In this document: positions 53,743-63,745 of the stretch, piece by piece
How the letters are laid out: every line of letters begins with the position of its first letter
Numbering within the stretch: position 1 is the stretch's first letter
DNA from: Lactococcus taiwanensis
GTDB lineage: Bacteria > Bacillota > Bacilli > Lactobacillales > Streptococcaceae
Assembly (NCBI RefSeq): GCF_014905395.1
Contig: NZ_BNDT01000004.1
Coordinates: 124,001 to 188,000, forward strand
Direction: 5' to 3'
Length of the DNA: 64,000 nucleotides
Translations under genes and position numbers: made by a program
The notes under the pieces: generated by a model
What the model was told of the DNA's origin: nothing
Database searches by the model: none
The model's input: only the letters and a program-made list of their open reading frames with translations

Positions 53743-54291
53743 TTAGATTGTTTCTTCCATCTGACGATAGAAAACCTTTTGTTCAGTTTGTTGAGCATTC
53801 AAGTAACCTTGCCCGACAATCAGCCGATCTTGCTCCATATCCGTAGGATCACTTTCGCCTGTATAATCCACTTCACCTTGGGCTGTCCTTACGGGGATAG
53901 CACTGCCACGTGGATAAATGGCGATAATTACTTCTTCCTTTTCTTTAAGCCCTAGCCGGATCAATCCAGTATCACTATTTTTTTCCCGAAAAACGAGCTC
54001 ATCAGAAGCACCATCACGCGTCAGTAATGGACCTGTGATTACCACTTCTTGTGCAGAATTTGCTTCCAGATGCTCATTTTTCCACAAGCCAGCTAAAGAA
54101 TCAAATTTCCCTTCCACTAGCTCATCGGCAACAATTCTCAAAGCACGTTCAGAACTTTGACTAGAAGTACGTTGGGTCGTCGTGATGGAACGCTCATCGC
54201 GCTGATTTTGTACGCTGAAAAAAAGGGCAATGCCAAGAATCACAATTAAAGAGAGCAATAAACCGTCTAATATAATTAATGTTCTTTTCAT
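53743..54291 (-). CDS. Membrane-anchored protein with DUF6287-like domain
   Basis: A 182-residue protein with one N-terminal transmembrane helix (LIILDGLLLSLIVILGIALFF) and an extracellular domain. The segment ELVEGKFDSLAGLWKN resembles the conserved start of DUF6287 domains found in streptococcal and lactococcal surface proteins; the rest is beta-rich. No lipobox Cys. No function is known. The ATG follows GGAGGGCGAG. Confidence 0.75.
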   Translation of the reverse strand: MKRTLIILDGLLLSLIVILGIALFFSVQNQRDERSITTTQRTSSQSSERALRIVADELVEGKFDSLAGLWKNEHLEANSAQEVVITGPLLTRDGASDELVFREKNSDTGLIRLGLKEKEEVIIAIYPRGSAIPVRTAQGEVDYTGESDPTDMEQDRLIVGQGYLNAQQTEQKVFYRQMEETI

Positions 54292-54405
54292 CTCGCCCTC
54301 CTTTACTAAGAAATTTATTATAAAATTATTATAATACTTTTCTTAGTAAATGGCTAGTAAAATGCTTAGATAGAAAAAAGTCCCTCCAGAAGAGCAACTT
54401 TTTTC

Positions 54406-54774
54406 TTAGGCTTCACCACGCAGGGCACAAAATCGACCTGGAAGTTCGGCTGACTTTTTACTGTAGCCAGATCGTTTCTTCTCAAGCGGTATCGCATGCC
54501 AATCCTCAAGGAGCGCAATGCTATGATAGCGTTGGAGATATCCAACACATTCTTCACACCACTCCTCATCACCAGATTGCCAAAAGGCGGTTTGTAAACC
54601 TTCCTTGCTTGTGTATTCTTTAAACTTGCTGGCCATTTTTAACCATTCTTTTTTATAGCATTTTAAAGCTTTATAAAAATCATCAAATTCATCAACTGAA
54701 ACAATATCTTCTTTCCAGCCATCGAAGAACCACCATGGCTCGTCGGTGCCGTACATCGTTACTACTCTATACAT
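54406..54774 (-). CDS. DUF1033 family protein
   Basis: A 122-residue cytoplasmic protein of the DUF1033 family of lactic streptococci: MYRVVTMYGTDEPWWFFDGW at the start, EEWCEECVGYLQRYHSIALL in the middle and a basic tail. The ATG at 54772-54774 follows GGAAAGAAGAAG; an upstream ATG ten codons earlier is less likely. Function is unknown; in streptococci the gene lies beside the competence pilus operon. Confidence 0.8.
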   Translation of the reverse strand: MYRVVTMYGTDEPWWFFDGWKEDIVSVDEFDDFYKALKCYKKEWLKMASKFKEYTSKEGLQTAFWQSGDEEWCEECVGYLQRYHSIALLEDWHAIPLEKKRSGYSKKSAELPGRFCALRGEA

Positions 54775-54981
54775 TTCTTCTTCTTTCCGCTGTTTTATAC
54801 GCATACCTATTCTAGCGGATTATTTTTCTTTTTGAAAATAATTTGCTTAATACTTTCATTTTTCCTAAATAAAGGTGGTCAAAAGGCTGATGGCTTGTGG
54901 CTTTGCAAGCTTTTCATACCTTTGATGCTCTAGTAATTTTATGATTCCACTAGTTGAATAAAACGTATTCTAAAAATAACT

Positions 54982-55392
54982 TTATTTTTCTTCAGGTGTT
55001 GGATTTTCAATAACTTTAACACAAAATTTCCATAATTCTTGGAGACGTTCTTCTTGGTGGGTCAAATGTAAAATCCCAATGACCGCTTCGAATCCTGTAG
55101 AGATTCGATAAGTGACTACATCCGTATTTTTAGCTGTAGTTTTCGAATGAGCATTGCGCCCGCGCTTAAAATAATTCAACTCTTCTTCAGTGAGAAAACC
55201 CACCGCTTCCATAGCTGCAAATATTTTTGCCTGTGCTTTGGCAGAAACAAACTGTGTCGCATGTTTTTGGAGTTGAGCTGGTTTGGTCAAGCCTTTGCTC
55301 AAGAGATAGTCTCTGACAAAGACCTCATAGACTCCATCTCCTATGTAGGCCAATGCGATTCCATTTAGTAATGCTGCTTGTTGTTTATTCAC
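54982..55392 (-). CDS. mrnC: Mini-ribonuclease III (MrnC)
   Basis: A 136-residue RNase III-domain enzyme without the dsRNA-binding domain; it matures 23S r[23 protein letters not shown] carries the catalytic acidic motif; KRGRNAHSK and [11 protein letters not shown] follow. The start is GTG 55390-55392 ((M)[10 protein letters not shown]), overlapping the cysS stop by eight bases, so translation is coupled. The reading frame opens 33 codons upstream within cysS, but that is not the family start. Same operon as cysS. Confidence 0.9.
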   Translation of the reverse strand: MNKQQAALLNGIALAYIGDGVYEVFVRDYLLSKGLTKPAQLQKHATQFVSAKAQAKIFAAMEAVGFLTEEELNYFKRGRNAHSKTTAKNTDVVTYRISTGFEAVIGILHLTHQEERLQELWKFCVKVIENPTPEEK

Positions 55393-56743
55393 GATGCCAA
55401 CGCACCCCTTCTTTCGTATCCTCCAAAACGATTCCCTCAGCTTTAAGTTGATCACGGATTTCGTCAGCTTTAGCAAAATCACGCACTTCACGCGCTACTT
55501 GGCGCGCCTCTATCATTGCTTCAATCTCACTTGCGAGTCGTTCTGCTTTTTCGAAATGAATGCCTAAGATTTCAAGCACTTGATCAAAGAACTCCAGTGT
55601 TAGCATTCCGCCATGACCTTTGTTAACCCAGCTGATAAAGTCGTAAAAGACTGTAAGTCCATTTGCAATGTTGAAATCATCGTCCATCGCCTCTTTAAAA
55701 CTAGTTTGAAATACTGACAGCTCTATCAGCTCCGTTTCAGATAATACAGCAGAGGCGTCAAGGTTACGATAAGCATTTTCAAGCTTTTTAACGTTATTTT
55801 CCGCATCTTGTAGCCCTTCTTCAGTAAAATTAACTGGGCGACGATAATGCGTCGTTGCTAGGAAAAATCGAAGAACACGTGGCTCAATAGCCTGTAAAAG
55901 CTCATGTACAGTGGTAAAATTTCCCAGTGATTTGGACATTTTTTCACCATCCACATTTACAAATCCATTGTGCATCCAGTAATTCGCAAACTTTTGTCCT
56001 GTCTTTGCTTCTGATTGGGCAATTTCATTCGTATGATGTGGGAATTCCAAATCGGCGCCCCCACCATGGATATCAATTGTATCTCCTAAAAGTGACGTAC
56101 TCATCACTGAACATTCAATATGCCAACCTGGTCTACCCGCACCCCAAGGAGCATCCCAAGAGATTTCTCCTGTTTTTTCTGCCTTCCATAAGGCAAAATC
56201 AGCAGCCGATTCTTTACGCGCAGCTTCCTCATCCAAGCGTCCTGAAGCTCCCTCTAAAAGCTCTGCAAGATTCTTGTTTGCTAATTTGGCATAATCTTTA
56301 GCTTTTGCTACTCGGAAGTATACATCGCCATCGACGACATAAGCAAATTTTTTATCAATCAAATCTTGAATAAAGACGACCATATCTGAAATATATTCAG
56401 TCGCTTTGGGATTGTGCGTTGCCTTTTTCACGCTTAATGCTGCAGTATCCTCATAGAAAGCTCTAATATAGCGCTCTGAGACTTCCTGAGGCGTTGTAGA
56501 CTCATTGTGCGCTACCTTGATAATCTTATCATCCACATCTGTAAAATTAGAGACATAGTCCACAGTGAAACCACGATACTCCAGATATTTTCTGATCACA
56601 TCAAACGCAACGACACTTCTTGCATTACCCACGTGGATATAATTGTAGACCGTTGGACCACAAACATACATTTTCACTTTTCCCGGTTCAAGTGGTTGAA
56701 ATTCCTCTAGATGTCGACTCATCGTATTATAAATTTTCAGCAT
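55385..56743 (-). CDS. cysS: Cysteinyl-tRNA synthetase
   Basis: A 452-residue class I synthetase. HIGH-type motif is YIHVGNARS, the KMSKS motif KMSKSLGNF, and zinc-binding residues are in [18 protein letters not shown] and HTNEIAQSE. Length is normal. A degenerate palindrome copy lies in frame at 55714-55729 (TELIELSV). It follows cysE, 109 bp apart, in the conserved order pnp, sseB-like, cysE, cysS, mrnC. Confidence 0.97.
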   Translation of the reverse strand: MLKIYNTMSRHLEEFQPLEPGKVKMYVCGPTVYNYIHVGNARSVVAFDVIRKYLEYRGFTVDYVSNFTDVDDKIIKVAHNESTTPQEVSERYIRAFYEDTAALSVKKATHNPKATEYISDMVVFIQDLIDKKFAYVVDGDVYFRVAKAKDYAKLANKNLAELLEGASGRLDEEAARKESAADFALWKAEKTGEISWDAPWGAGRPGWHIECSVMSTSLLGDTIDIHGGGADLEFPHHTNEIAQSEAKTGQKFANYWMHNGFVNVDGEKMSKSLGNFTTVHELLQAIEPRVLRFFLATTHYRRPVNFTEEGLQDAENNVKKLENAYRNLDASAVLSETELIELSVFQTSFKEAMDDDFNIANGLTVFYDFISWVNKGHGGMLTLEFFDQVLEILGIHFEKAERLASEIEAMIEARQVAREVRDFAKADEIRDQLKAEGIVLEDTKEGVRWHRE

Positions 56744-56758
56744 ATTTTTCCATTTCCC

Positions 56759-56779
56759 TAACTGATGGAGCTGTCAGCT
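56759..56779. repeat. Dispersed palindrome copy with one mismatch
   Basis: AACTGAT-GGAGCT-GTCAGCT, core 56762-56777, between cysS and cysE. No T run. Confidence 0.65.
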
Positions 56780-56852
56780 CCTGTTCTCTTTCAAAAAAGA
56801 AGCGTTAAGGCCTTCCTCAAAAAATTCTATCTGTTTTTCTTATTCTAGCTCT

Positions 56853-57464
56853 TTATTGGTCTGAGGGGTGATGAGAGGAATGGTAACTTGCTTCACGGCG
56901 CTCTTCTAGGGTCGTGATTTTCTTTATATCTTTCTTGCCATCTACCCTGACCACACGTGCAGGGATACCTACAACCGTTACCCGCTCAGGAACATCACTT
57001 ACAACCACTGCACTTGCGCCAACTTTAGCATTTGCCCCCACCTCAATAGGTCCGAGCAGTTGAGCATGTGCTGAAATCAAAGCACCATGTCTTACAGTAG
57101 GATGCCTTTTTCCTTTATCTTTTCCAGTCCCACCAAGGGTGACGCCGTGATAAAGTTTCACATCATGTTCAACAACAGCCGTTTCTCCTATAACTAAACC
57201 AGAGCCATGATCAATAAAGACGCCATAATCAATCTGTGCCCCAGGATGAATCTCTATCTGTGTCCAAAAACGCCAAAATTGAGAATGCATCCTCGCCAAA
57301 AGTTTAAAATGGTGTCGCCACAGAAAATGAGAAAGCCGATGTGCCGCTAAAGCTTTAACTCCTGGATAAGTCAATAAGACTTCCAAGGCTGTCCGCGCTG
57401 CGGGATCATTTTCTTTGGTTACCCGAATGGCTTCTCGCCAGAAACCTTTCTTTTTTTCGCTCAT
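56853..57464 (-). CDS. cysE: Serine O-acetyltransferase
   Basis: A 203-residue hexapeptide-repeat acetyltransferase for the first step of cysteine synthesis. Left-handed beta-helix repeats span residues about 70-170 (IHPGAQIDYGVFIDHGSGLV, LYHGVTLGGTG). The catalytic His lies in FIDHGSG. The C-terminus is His-rich (SYHSSHHPSDQ). It precedes cysS, linking cysteine supply with its tRNA charging. The ATG follows AGTAGGAAATA. Confidence 0.95.
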   Translation of the reverse strand: MSEKKKGFWREAIRVTKENDPAARTALEVLLTYPGVKALAAHRLSHFLWRHHFKLLARMHSQFWRFWTQIEIHPGAQIDYGVFIDHGSGLVIGETAVVEHDVKLYHGVTLGGTGKDKGKRHPTVRHGALISAHAQLLGPIEVGANAKVGASAVVVSDVPERVTVVGIPARVVRVDGKKDIKKITTLEERREASYHSSHHPSDQ

Positions 57465-57560
57465 TATTTCCTACTTCGTTAAAAAATACTTATAGTGATT
57501 ATACCATAAGTATTCATCTCATTTCTCAGACCAAGGATGACCTAGACCCGTCCAATACAA

Positions 57561-58328
57561 TTACAAGCCTAGTTCTTCCCATGTAATCATTGAATTTTTG
57601 ACATCTTCTTGTGAATAATCTAAAGGATTAACTGTGATCCCAACCGTTTTGCCAAAATCATTGTCCGCATCATCTGTTGGATGAAGCAACTCTGGCAACT
57701 TCATGAACAAAACCTGACCATTATTTTCCTTAAATTCTTTACTAAAATAAGCTTCACCATACCACTTTGAGAGACTATCCAAGTTATCAAAAAGAGGAAG
57801 ATATTCTTGGTTCGTTTCACTCATTAGATTTGGAAAATGCCGTTTATTGTTCAGCGTCACAAAAGCAGGGACAAAATAGTACTTATCTGCTTGCGGAGCC
57901 TGAAGGTTTTCTGGACTGAACGCTTTATTCAAAATCTCTGTATAATGAACCAAAAATTGTATGAATTCAGACTTCCCAAAGTAGACAGTATTCCCCCGAT
58001 CCTCATCTTGAGGCAATTTGGGGTTAATCGCCACCACATCTATATCTGTAGGCATGAGTTGATCCAAGAGATCGACTAAAGAGTGTAATTCCCACTCTGT
58101 CTCGAAATCCTCTAATTCCGATAAGAAAACCTCCAGTTCTTTTTCTGTCGTAAAAACAGGGATTGCTTTATGGTCTTCTAAAGGTACGAAGAATACTTCT
58201 TTAGGAACTAAAACGGGGAATTGATGAAATGCATAGACCAATGATAAGTCTTCCATGAATGACCCTGGGTTGTCAAGAGATAAACGCAAGCGCTCATCAA
58301 GTTCTGGATTAATAGTATATTTAGCCAT
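57561..58328 (-). CDS. SseB-like protein
   Basis: A 255-residue soluble protein with two SseB/YscO-like N-terminal repeats (PVLVPKEVFFVPLEDHKAIPVFTT and YYFVPAFVTLNNKRH..LPLFDN); SseB-type proteins in E. coli enhance serine sensitivity. It lies in an operon with cysE and cysS. The ATG at 58326-58328 (MAKYTINPELDERL) is chosen because it is the natural N-terminus. It has no Shine-Dalgarno; the 28 bases before it are a palindrome copy. A GTG at 58371-58373 would translate the palindrome. Confidence 0.72.
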   Translation of the reverse strand: MAKYTINPELDERLRLSLDNPGSFMEDLSLVYAFHQFPVLVPKEVFFVPLEDHKAIPVFTTEKELEVFLSELEDFETEWELHSLVDLLDQLMPTDIDVVAINPKLPQDEDRGNTVYFGKSEFIQFLVHYTEILNKAFSPENLQAPQADKYYFVPAFVTLNNKRHFPNLMSETNQEYLPLFDNLDSLSKWYGEAYFSKEFKENNGQVLFMKLPELLHPTDDADNDFGKTVGITVNPLDYSQEDVKNSMITWEELGL

Positions 58329-58331
58329 ATT

Positions 58332-58360
58332 TTTTGCTGACAGGGCTGTCAGTAACTTTT
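58332..58360. repeat. Dispersed palindrome copy at the SseB-like start
   Basis: AGTTACTGAC-N6-GTCAGC (core 58337-58352), with T/A runs on either side, lies three bases upstream of the SseB-like ATG, where a ribosome-binding site should be, and 35 bp after the pnp stop. Confidence 0.8.
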
Positions 58361-58394
58361 GTACTCTGATCACCCCATTTTACAGCTTTTCCGT

Positions 58395-60722
58395 TTATTC
58401 AGGTTTTTGATTTGAAAGTTCTGGGAAGTCCTGATCTAGTTGATGATGACGTTCGCGACGCTCAAATTGGTGTGGATAGGTCTTATCAGTCTTGACTTCT
58501 TCCTTATCAGCATATTGAGTACGCTCACGGCGTTCAAAATTATGATGACGGTTATTTCCCTTGCGGTAGGAAGAATTTTCCCGTTTCTCCCGCGGCTTAC
58601 GCTCTGGCTCAACATAGTCCTCTGGTTTTTCAACTAAAGCACGCATAGAGGCATCTACCCGTCCCTTGTCATCAATCTTTAAGATCTTGACTTTGACACT
58701 ATCGCCTACTTTTAACAAATCTTCCACTTTATCCGTATGCGCCCAAGCCATTTCAGAAATATGCACCATTGCATCTTGCTTACCAAATAGATTTACAAAA
58801 GCACCAAAACTTTCGATACGAACTACTTTTGCATCATAAATTTCACCAACTTTTGCTTCACGAACAAGTTCAGTAATCAACGCTTTTGCTTGATCAATTG
58901 CTGCTTGATCAGATGAAAAGATTGAACAAAGTCCTTCCTCATCAATATCAATTTTTACGCCCGTTTCAGCAATAATTTTATCGATTTGCTCGCCACCTTT
59001 ACCGATAACAACTTTAATTTTATCGACAGGAATTGTAATTGTATCAATTTTAGGTGCTGACGGTGCCAACTCTTTCCGAGGTTGTGCAATTGTTGCTTCA
59101 ATTACATCAAGAATTTGGAAACGTGCAGTTTTTGCTTGTGCAAGAGCTTCGGCAAGAATTTCTGGTGTAATTCCTGAAATTTTAATATCCATTTGCAGCG
59201 CAGTAATCCCAGCACGCGTTCCTGCAACCTTAAAGTCCATATCACCAAAATGGTCTTCAAGCCCTTGAATATCTGTCAAAACAGTATAATTTGTTCCATC
59301 AGAAATCAAGCCCATCGCAATCCCAGCAACTGGTGCTTTGATTGGCACACCACCAGCCATCAGCGCAAGTGTTCCTGCACAGATTGAAGCTTGTGATGAC
59401 GAACCATTTGATTCTAAAACTTCAGCGACCAAACGAATGGCATAAGGGAATTCCTCTAGAGAAGGCAATACTTGTTCCAAAGCACGTTCACCGAGCGCTC
59501 CGTGACCAATTTCACGACGACCAGGAGCCCCGTAACGTCCTGTTTCCCCAACAGAATACTGCGGGAAATTATAATGATGCATAAAACGTTTTTTATATTC
59601 ATCATTCAAGCCATCAATGATTTGTGCCTCACTCATTGGTGCCAAAGTCAATGTGGATAATGCTTGGGTTTGACCACGAGTAAATAAACCTGTCCCATGT
59701 GTAATATTACGTGGGGTAAAGTCAATTTCAGCATCAAGCGGACGAATTTCATCAATCTTACGACCATCAGGACGGATTTTATCTTCAGTAATCAAGCGAC
59801 GAACTTCTGCATGTTCCATCTCTTCAAGTATTTCAGCAACATCGCGTAAAATGATAGCAAGATTTTCATCATTTTCATATTTTGCACTGTAAACAGAAAT
59901 TATCGCCTCTTTAACTGCTTTTGTCGCAGATTCACGCGCCAATTTTTCTTCAATTTGAACTGCTTTTTGCAAATCTGAATTGTAAGCTGCAATCACTTCG
60001 GCTTTTAAATCTTCATCAACATGCAAAAGTTCAACTTCAGCTTTTTCTTTTCCAACTTTTGCAACAATTTCATTTTGAAATTCAATTAATTCTTTAACAG
60101 CATTATGTCCTGCCAAAAGTGCACCAAGCATTACTTCTTCTGAAAGTTCCTTGGCTCCAGATTCAACCATATTGATTGCGTTGATATTTCCCGCAACAGA
60201 GAGCTCCAAACTTGATGCCTCTTTTTCCGCAACAGTTGGATTGATGATATATTCTCCATCAATATAAGCAACTTCAACACCTGCAATTGGTCCATCAAAT
60301 GGAATATCAGAAATTGCAAGCGCTAAAGAAGAACCAAACATAGCTGCCACGCGACCAGAAGCATTTTCATCGTAAGAAAGAACAGTATTAATGACTTGAA
60401 CTTCATTACGAAAACCTTCAGCAAACATAGGACGAATAGGGCGGTCAATTAAACGCGCAGTCAATGTCGCATCAGTCGACGGACGTGCTTCACGTTTGTT
60501 GAACCCCCCTGGGAATTTACCCGCCGCATACATTTTTTCTTCATAGTTCACTTGAAGTGGAAAGAAATCGCCAGAGGACATCTTACCCATTGTAGCGGCT
60601 GTTAAGACAGTTGTATCCCCATAACGTACAACAACGGCTCCATTTGCTTGCTTAGCGACTTGCCCTGTTTCAACAGTTAGCGTTCGCCCTGCAAATTCGA
60701 TTGAAAATGTTTCTTTTGCCAA
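58395..60722 (-). CDS. pnp: Polynucleotide phosphorylase
   Basis: A 775-residue 3'-5' exoribonuclease of the RNA degradosome. Two RNase PH domains, a KH domain ([20 protein letters not shown]) and an S1 domain ([20 protein letters not shown]) follow in order; the C-terminal tail (residues about 700-775) is rich in Arg, Lys and Glu. The start is TTG at 60720-60722 ((M)AKETFSIEF), ten bases after GAGGAG. A long hairpin lies just upstream. Confidence 0.97.
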   Translation of the reverse strand: MAKETFSIEFAGRTLTVETGQVAKQANGAVVVRYGDTTVLTAATMGKMSSGDFFPLQVNYEEKMYAAGKFPGGFNKREARPSTDATLTARLIDRPIRPMFAEGFRNEVQVINTVLSYDENASGRVAAMFGSSLALAISDIPFDGPIAGVEVAYIDGEYIINPTVAEKEASSLELSVAGNINAINMVESGAKELSEEVMLGALLAGHNAVKELIEFQNEIVAKVGKEKAEVELLHVDEDLKAEVIAAYNSDLQKAVQIEEKLARESATKAVKEAIISVYSAKYENDENLAIILRDVAEILEEMEHAEVRRLITEDKIRPDGRKIDEIRPLDAEIDFTPRNITHGTGLFTRGQTQALSTLTLAPMSEAQIIDGLNDEYKKRFMHHYNFPQYSVGETGRYGAPGRREIGHGALGERALEQVLPSLEEFPYAIRLVAEVLESNGSSSQASICAGTLALMAGGVPIKAPVAGIAMGLISDGTNYTVLTDIQGLEDHFGDMDFKVAGTRAGITALQMDIKISGITPEILAEALAQAKTARFQILDVIEATIAQPRKELAPSAPKIDTITIPVDKIKVVIGKGGEQIDKIIAETGVKIDIDEEGLCSIFSSDQAAIDQAKALITELVREAKVGEIYDAKVVRIESFGAFVNLFGKQDAMVHISEMAWAHTDKVEDLLKVGDSVKVKILKIDDKGRVDASMRALVEKPEDYVEPERKPREKRENSSYRKGNNRHHNFERRERTQYADKEEVKTDKTYPHQFERRERHHQLDQDFPELSNQKPE

Positions 60723-60740
60723 ATTTTATTTCTCCTCAAT

Positions 60741-60773
60741 CTGAATCTACCAAAAGGTGTTTTGTAGATTCAG
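60741..60773 (-). promoter_or_regulatory. Hairpin in the pnp leader
   Basis: CTGAATCTAC-AAAA and TTTT-GTAGATTCAG form a 14-bp stem with a one-base bulge and a CACC loop, ending five bases before GAGGAG. A similar leader hairpin in E. coli pnp is cut by RNase III and allows autocontrol by PNPase. The 260-nt leader also contains the palindrome core 60842-60857. In 60723-61030 I see no gene. Confidence 0.6.
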
Positions 60774-60840
60774 TTTACTGCATATTTTATTATTTAAGCT
60801 TTAACTCCATGTGTTACTAAACAAAAATCAGTCCATCAAC

Positions 60841-60858
60841 ACTGACAGCACTGTCAGT
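60841..60858. repeat. Dispersed palindrome copy in the pnp leader
   Basis: ACTGACAG-CA-CTGTCAGT, core 60842-60857, between pnp and the lipoprotein gene. Confidence 0.8.
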
Positions 60859-60983
60859 AAATGCATTCAAAAATATCTTTCATTATTGCGCCTTACTATA
60901 GCTTATTTTGATAAGCTTAACGTTGACCTACTCATCTTTGTATAGAACTACACGCATGTCTCATTATACAATAATTTGTCAAA

Positions 60984-61011
60984 GAAAAAAAGGCTCATTC
61001 AGAGCCTTTTC
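60984..61011 (-). terminator. Terminator of the lipoprotein gene
   Basis: Minus-strand AAAAGGCTC-TGAAT-GAGCCTTTTTTT, right after the lipoprotein stop. Confidence 0.85.
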
Positions 61012-61030
61012 CTATTATCTATGACATCTT

Positions 61031-62185
61031 TTATTTAGCTGTTTTTACACCAACGGTGCCACTTACTTTAAATTGATTTGCAGCATCAAGTGCTTTATAA
61101 GTATCAAGTTGATCTTGAGTTGCGAAATAGAGGTTACCATCGATTTCTGATTGGATAGATTTTCCGTCAGTATCTTTCATGTCACGTGCTTTGATTGATG
61201 CATTTTCAGCGACGTAAACATCACCTTTGATATTACCACCTTCGAGATCAAATCCTGGTGATTTAATAATCAAACGGTCAACCGTCAAAGTATGTGATTT
61301 AGTAACTTGGTGTGAATCATTTTGATCAATCATCGCAAGTGTACGTTGAACCGTTGCATCTTCATTGAGGAATGTACCGTCTACAGTAATATCTTTACCA
61401 GAAGCATCCACATCACCATTAGCGGAAACAAGCCAAGCACCATCTTTACCAAGCGCTTTTGTTAATACTGAAACATCTTTTGTACCAGTTGTTGCGCCTG
61501 TTTCAGTATCCGTACCATTTCCTTTGAATGAATAAGTTACATTACCATGTGAACCAGCAGTAATTCCACCAGCTTCAAATGAAACAACATCTCCTTTAAC
61601 TACTGAGGTTGTTCCAGTTACTTTAACTTTTTGAGCATCTGGAAGTTTGTTATAAGCATCCAAGAGGTCTTGACTAGCAAAGGTCAAGTTACCATCAATT
61701 GTTGCTTCACCTGCTACAGAACCCGCAACCGTACCATTTTGAGCGTGGAATCCAGGAGCGAAGACATCAACGTTACCTTTGACAGTACCATTTGAAATAT
61801 AGAAGCCTGGTGATTTCACTTCAATTTTATCGACAGTCAAGGTATAACGATCAGTGATTTTATGGTTATCATCTTGATTATAGATGGCCAATTTACGAGC
61901 GACTTGTCCATCTCCTAAGAAAAGACCTTCAACAGTCAAAGTTTTTCCAGAAGCATCCATATCGCCTTTAGTTGCGTTCAACCAAGCTCCATTTTTAGCA
62001 AAACCTTTTTGAAGATCGGCAAAGCTATCTGTCCCTTGAGTTGCTCCAGCAAAGACTTCAGCTTTTGAAGATTGTTCTGTTTTATTATCAGAACTTGAGC
62101 TTGAGTTGTTATTCCCACAAGCAGCAAGCAAAGATACAGAAAGTACTGATACTGCAAGCAATGAAATGACTTTAGTTTTTTTCAT
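61031..62185 (-). CDS. Lipoprotein with an internal two-fold repeat
   Basis: A 384-residue exported lipoprotein. The signal peptide ends in the lipobox LAAC (Cys23 to be lipidated), followed by a Ser/Asn-rich linker. Two copies of about 130 residues follow: residues about 67-195 and 249-379, each starting GAWL, then D-ASGK, TVEG/TVDG, a TLTVD strand with KSPGF, and ending GNL-FA-QD-LD-Y. The beta-rich repeats suggest a polymer- or ligand-binding surface role. I do not recognise a named family. The ATG follows AGGGGAAAATAA. Confidence 0.8.
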   Translation of the reverse strand: MKKTKVISLLAVSVLSVSLLAACGNNNSSSSSDNKTEQSSKAEVFAGATQGTDSFADLQKGFAKNGAWLNATKGDMDASGKTLTVEGLFLGDGQVARKLAIYNQDDNHKITDRYTLTVDKIEVKSPGFYISNGTVKGNVDVFAPGFHAQNGTVAGSVAGEATIDGNLTFASQDLLDAYNKLPDAQKVKVTGTTSVVKGDVVSFEAGGITAGSHGNVTYSFKGNGTDTETGATTGTKDVSVLTKALGKDGAWLVSANGDVDASGKDITVDGTFLNEDATVQRTLAMIDQNDSHQVTKSHTLTVDRLIIKSPGFDLEGGNIKGDVYVAENASIKARDMKDTDGKSIQSEIDGNLYFATQDQLDTYKALDAANQFKVSGTVGVKTAK

Positions 62186-62249
62186 TTTATTTTCCCCTAA
62201 AATGGATATTTTGTTCGTAACCGTTTCCTTTAACGAACCTTACAGGATT

Positions 62250-62278
62250 ATTATATCATTTAGAAAATTCAAATGCAA
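62250..62278 (-). promoter_or_regulatory. Lipoprotein gene promoter
   Basis: Minus-strand -35 TTGCAT (62273-62278), 17-bp spacer, extended -10 TGATATAAT (TATAAT 62250-62255). The 5' UTR then contains an imperfect inverted repeat GTTCGT.AA/TTAACGAAC. Confidence 0.65.
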
Positions 62279-62291
62279 GACTTTGCCGTAA

Positions 62292-62396
62292 ATTTCACAA
62301 ACTTCACATCGTTTTTCATGAAAATGTTTTCAATGCCTTTATTATCAATATTTAAAGTTCTTTTATTTATTTTTTAGAATACTAAGTTTGTGAAAT
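62292..62396. repeat. Spaced 13-bp inverted repeat in the lipoprotein/prs intergenic region
   Basis: ATTTCACAAACTT (62292-62304) and its exact complement AAGTTTGTGAAAT (62384-62396) are 79 bp apart in the divergent AT-rich gap (62186-62559). A shorter palindrome TGAAAA-TG-TTTTCA lies between. Whether this is a loop-forming pair of protein sites is unknown. Nothing else is visible in the gap except an extended -10-type TAAAAT about 45 bp before prs. Confidence 0.45.
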
Positions 62397-62559
62397 CTGA
62401 ATTTTCTAACATTTGAATCTTCATCTTCTTTTTATACTTTTTTAAACTCAGCATTGAATATTTTGACTAAGTTTCTTGCAAAACAGACTATGAAAATTCT
62501 CATATTTTTGATAAAATAGTCCTATAAGTATTTCAATAGATAGAAAATGGAGAGAAATC

Positions 62560-63525
62560 GTGGTTTACTCTGACTCACACTTAAAGCTGTTCGCCTTAAA
62601 CTCAAATCCTGGTCTTGCTGAGAAAATTAGCCAATTCACAGGTGTCCCTCTAGGAAAATTATCTTCAAAACAATTTTCCGATGGTGAAATCATGATTAAC
62701 ATGGAAGAAAGCGTACGTAGCCAAGACGTTTTTATTGTTCAATCTACGAGTTGCCCTGTTAATGATCATCTTTGGGAACTTTTGATTATGATTGATGCCT
62801 GCAAACGCGCTTCTGCTAATACCATCAACGTCGTAATTCCTTATTTTGGCTATGCCCGTCAAGATCGTACAGCAACTTCACGTGAGCCAATCACGGCTAA
62901 GCTTGTAGCTGATATGATTGTTAAAGCAGGAGCTGATCGACTCCTTACACTTGACATACATGCCGTTCAAGTCCAAGGCTTCTTTGATATACCTGTCGAT
63001 AATCTCTTCACTGTTCCGCTTTTTGCGGACTACTATCGCAAGAGCGGGCTTTATGGCGATGATGTAATCGTCGTTGCTCCAAAAAATTCTGGGATTAAAC
63101 GTGCTCGATCTCTAGCTGAATATCTTGAATCTGCTATCGCCATTGTCGATTATGAAGATGATGATACTAATCGAGAAAATGGCTATGTTATTGGGAATGT
63201 TGAGGGTAAAAAAGTTATTCTTATTGATGATATTCTCAATACAGGTAATACTTTTGCTAATGCTGCACAAGTCGTGCGTGAAGCAGGAGCGAGTGAAATC
63301 TATGCTGTAGCAAGCCACGGCCTCTTTACCACGAATGCTGCGGAAGCACTGGAAAAAGCTGATATTAAAGAAATCCTGGTGACTGATTCTGTAGTTACTG
63401 AACATCGGAAACCTCTGAATGTTAAATACCTGAGTGCTGCTGAGTATCTTGCTAGTGCAATCTTACGTATTCATGAAGGACGCCCTGTCTCTCCTCTTTT
63501 TGAGCATGAGAAACCTCAGGACTAA
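62560..63525 (+). CDS. prs: Ribose-phosphate pyrophosphokinase
   Basis: A 321-residue enzyme that makes PRPP from ribose 5-phosphate and ATP, the precursor for nucleotides, His and Trp. Motifs: [31 protein letters not shown], and the PRPP-binding [14 protein letters not shown]. Length is normal. The GTG start ([11 protein letters not shown]) follows GGAGAG five bases upstream. It is of the type next to nifS in streptococci. Confidence 0.95.
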   Translation: MVYSDSHLKLFALNSNPGLAEKISQFTGVPLGKLSSKQFSDGEIMINMEESVRSQDVFIVQSTSCPVNDHLWELLIMIDACKRASANTINVVIPYFGYARQDRTATSREPITAKLVADMIVKAGADRLLTLDIHAVQVQGFFDIPVDNLFTVPLFADYYRKSGLYGDDVIVVAPKNSGIKRARSLAEYLESAIAIVDYEDDDTNRENGYVIGNVEGKKVILIDDILNTGNTFANAAQVVREAGASEIYAVASHGLFTTNAAEALEKADIKEILVTDSVVTEHRKPLNVKYLSAAEYLASAILRIHEGRPVSPLFEHEKPQD

Positions 63526-63543
63526 TTAACGATTTCTAATCTT

Positions 63544-63575
63544 CAAAAAAGATATTGTTGTTACAGCAATATCTT
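63544..63575 (+). terminator. Terminator of prs
   Basis: AAAAGATATTG-N-CAATATCTTTT stem and CTC tail, 20 bp past the stop. Mixed T run, moderate strength. Confidence 0.7.
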
Positions 63576-63621
63576 TTCTCATCTCACAACTTAATTCCTC
63601 CTAAAAACTTATCTTACTTTC

Positions 63622-63650
63622 TTGACGGATGACAGCCCAAAGGCTATACT
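63622..63650 (+). promoter_or_regulatory. nifS promoter
   Basis: -35 TTGACG (63622-63627), 17-bp spacer, -10 TATACT (63645-63650). Gives a leader of about 90 nt. Confidence 0.65.
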
Positions 63651-63745
63651 AGTAAGATAATGTCCACTTAATTTAATAAAAAATAGTATTTTGAAAGCCT
63701 GCATTTTTCCGCTTTCAACCTAACTTAGAAAGAGAGAATAATACT

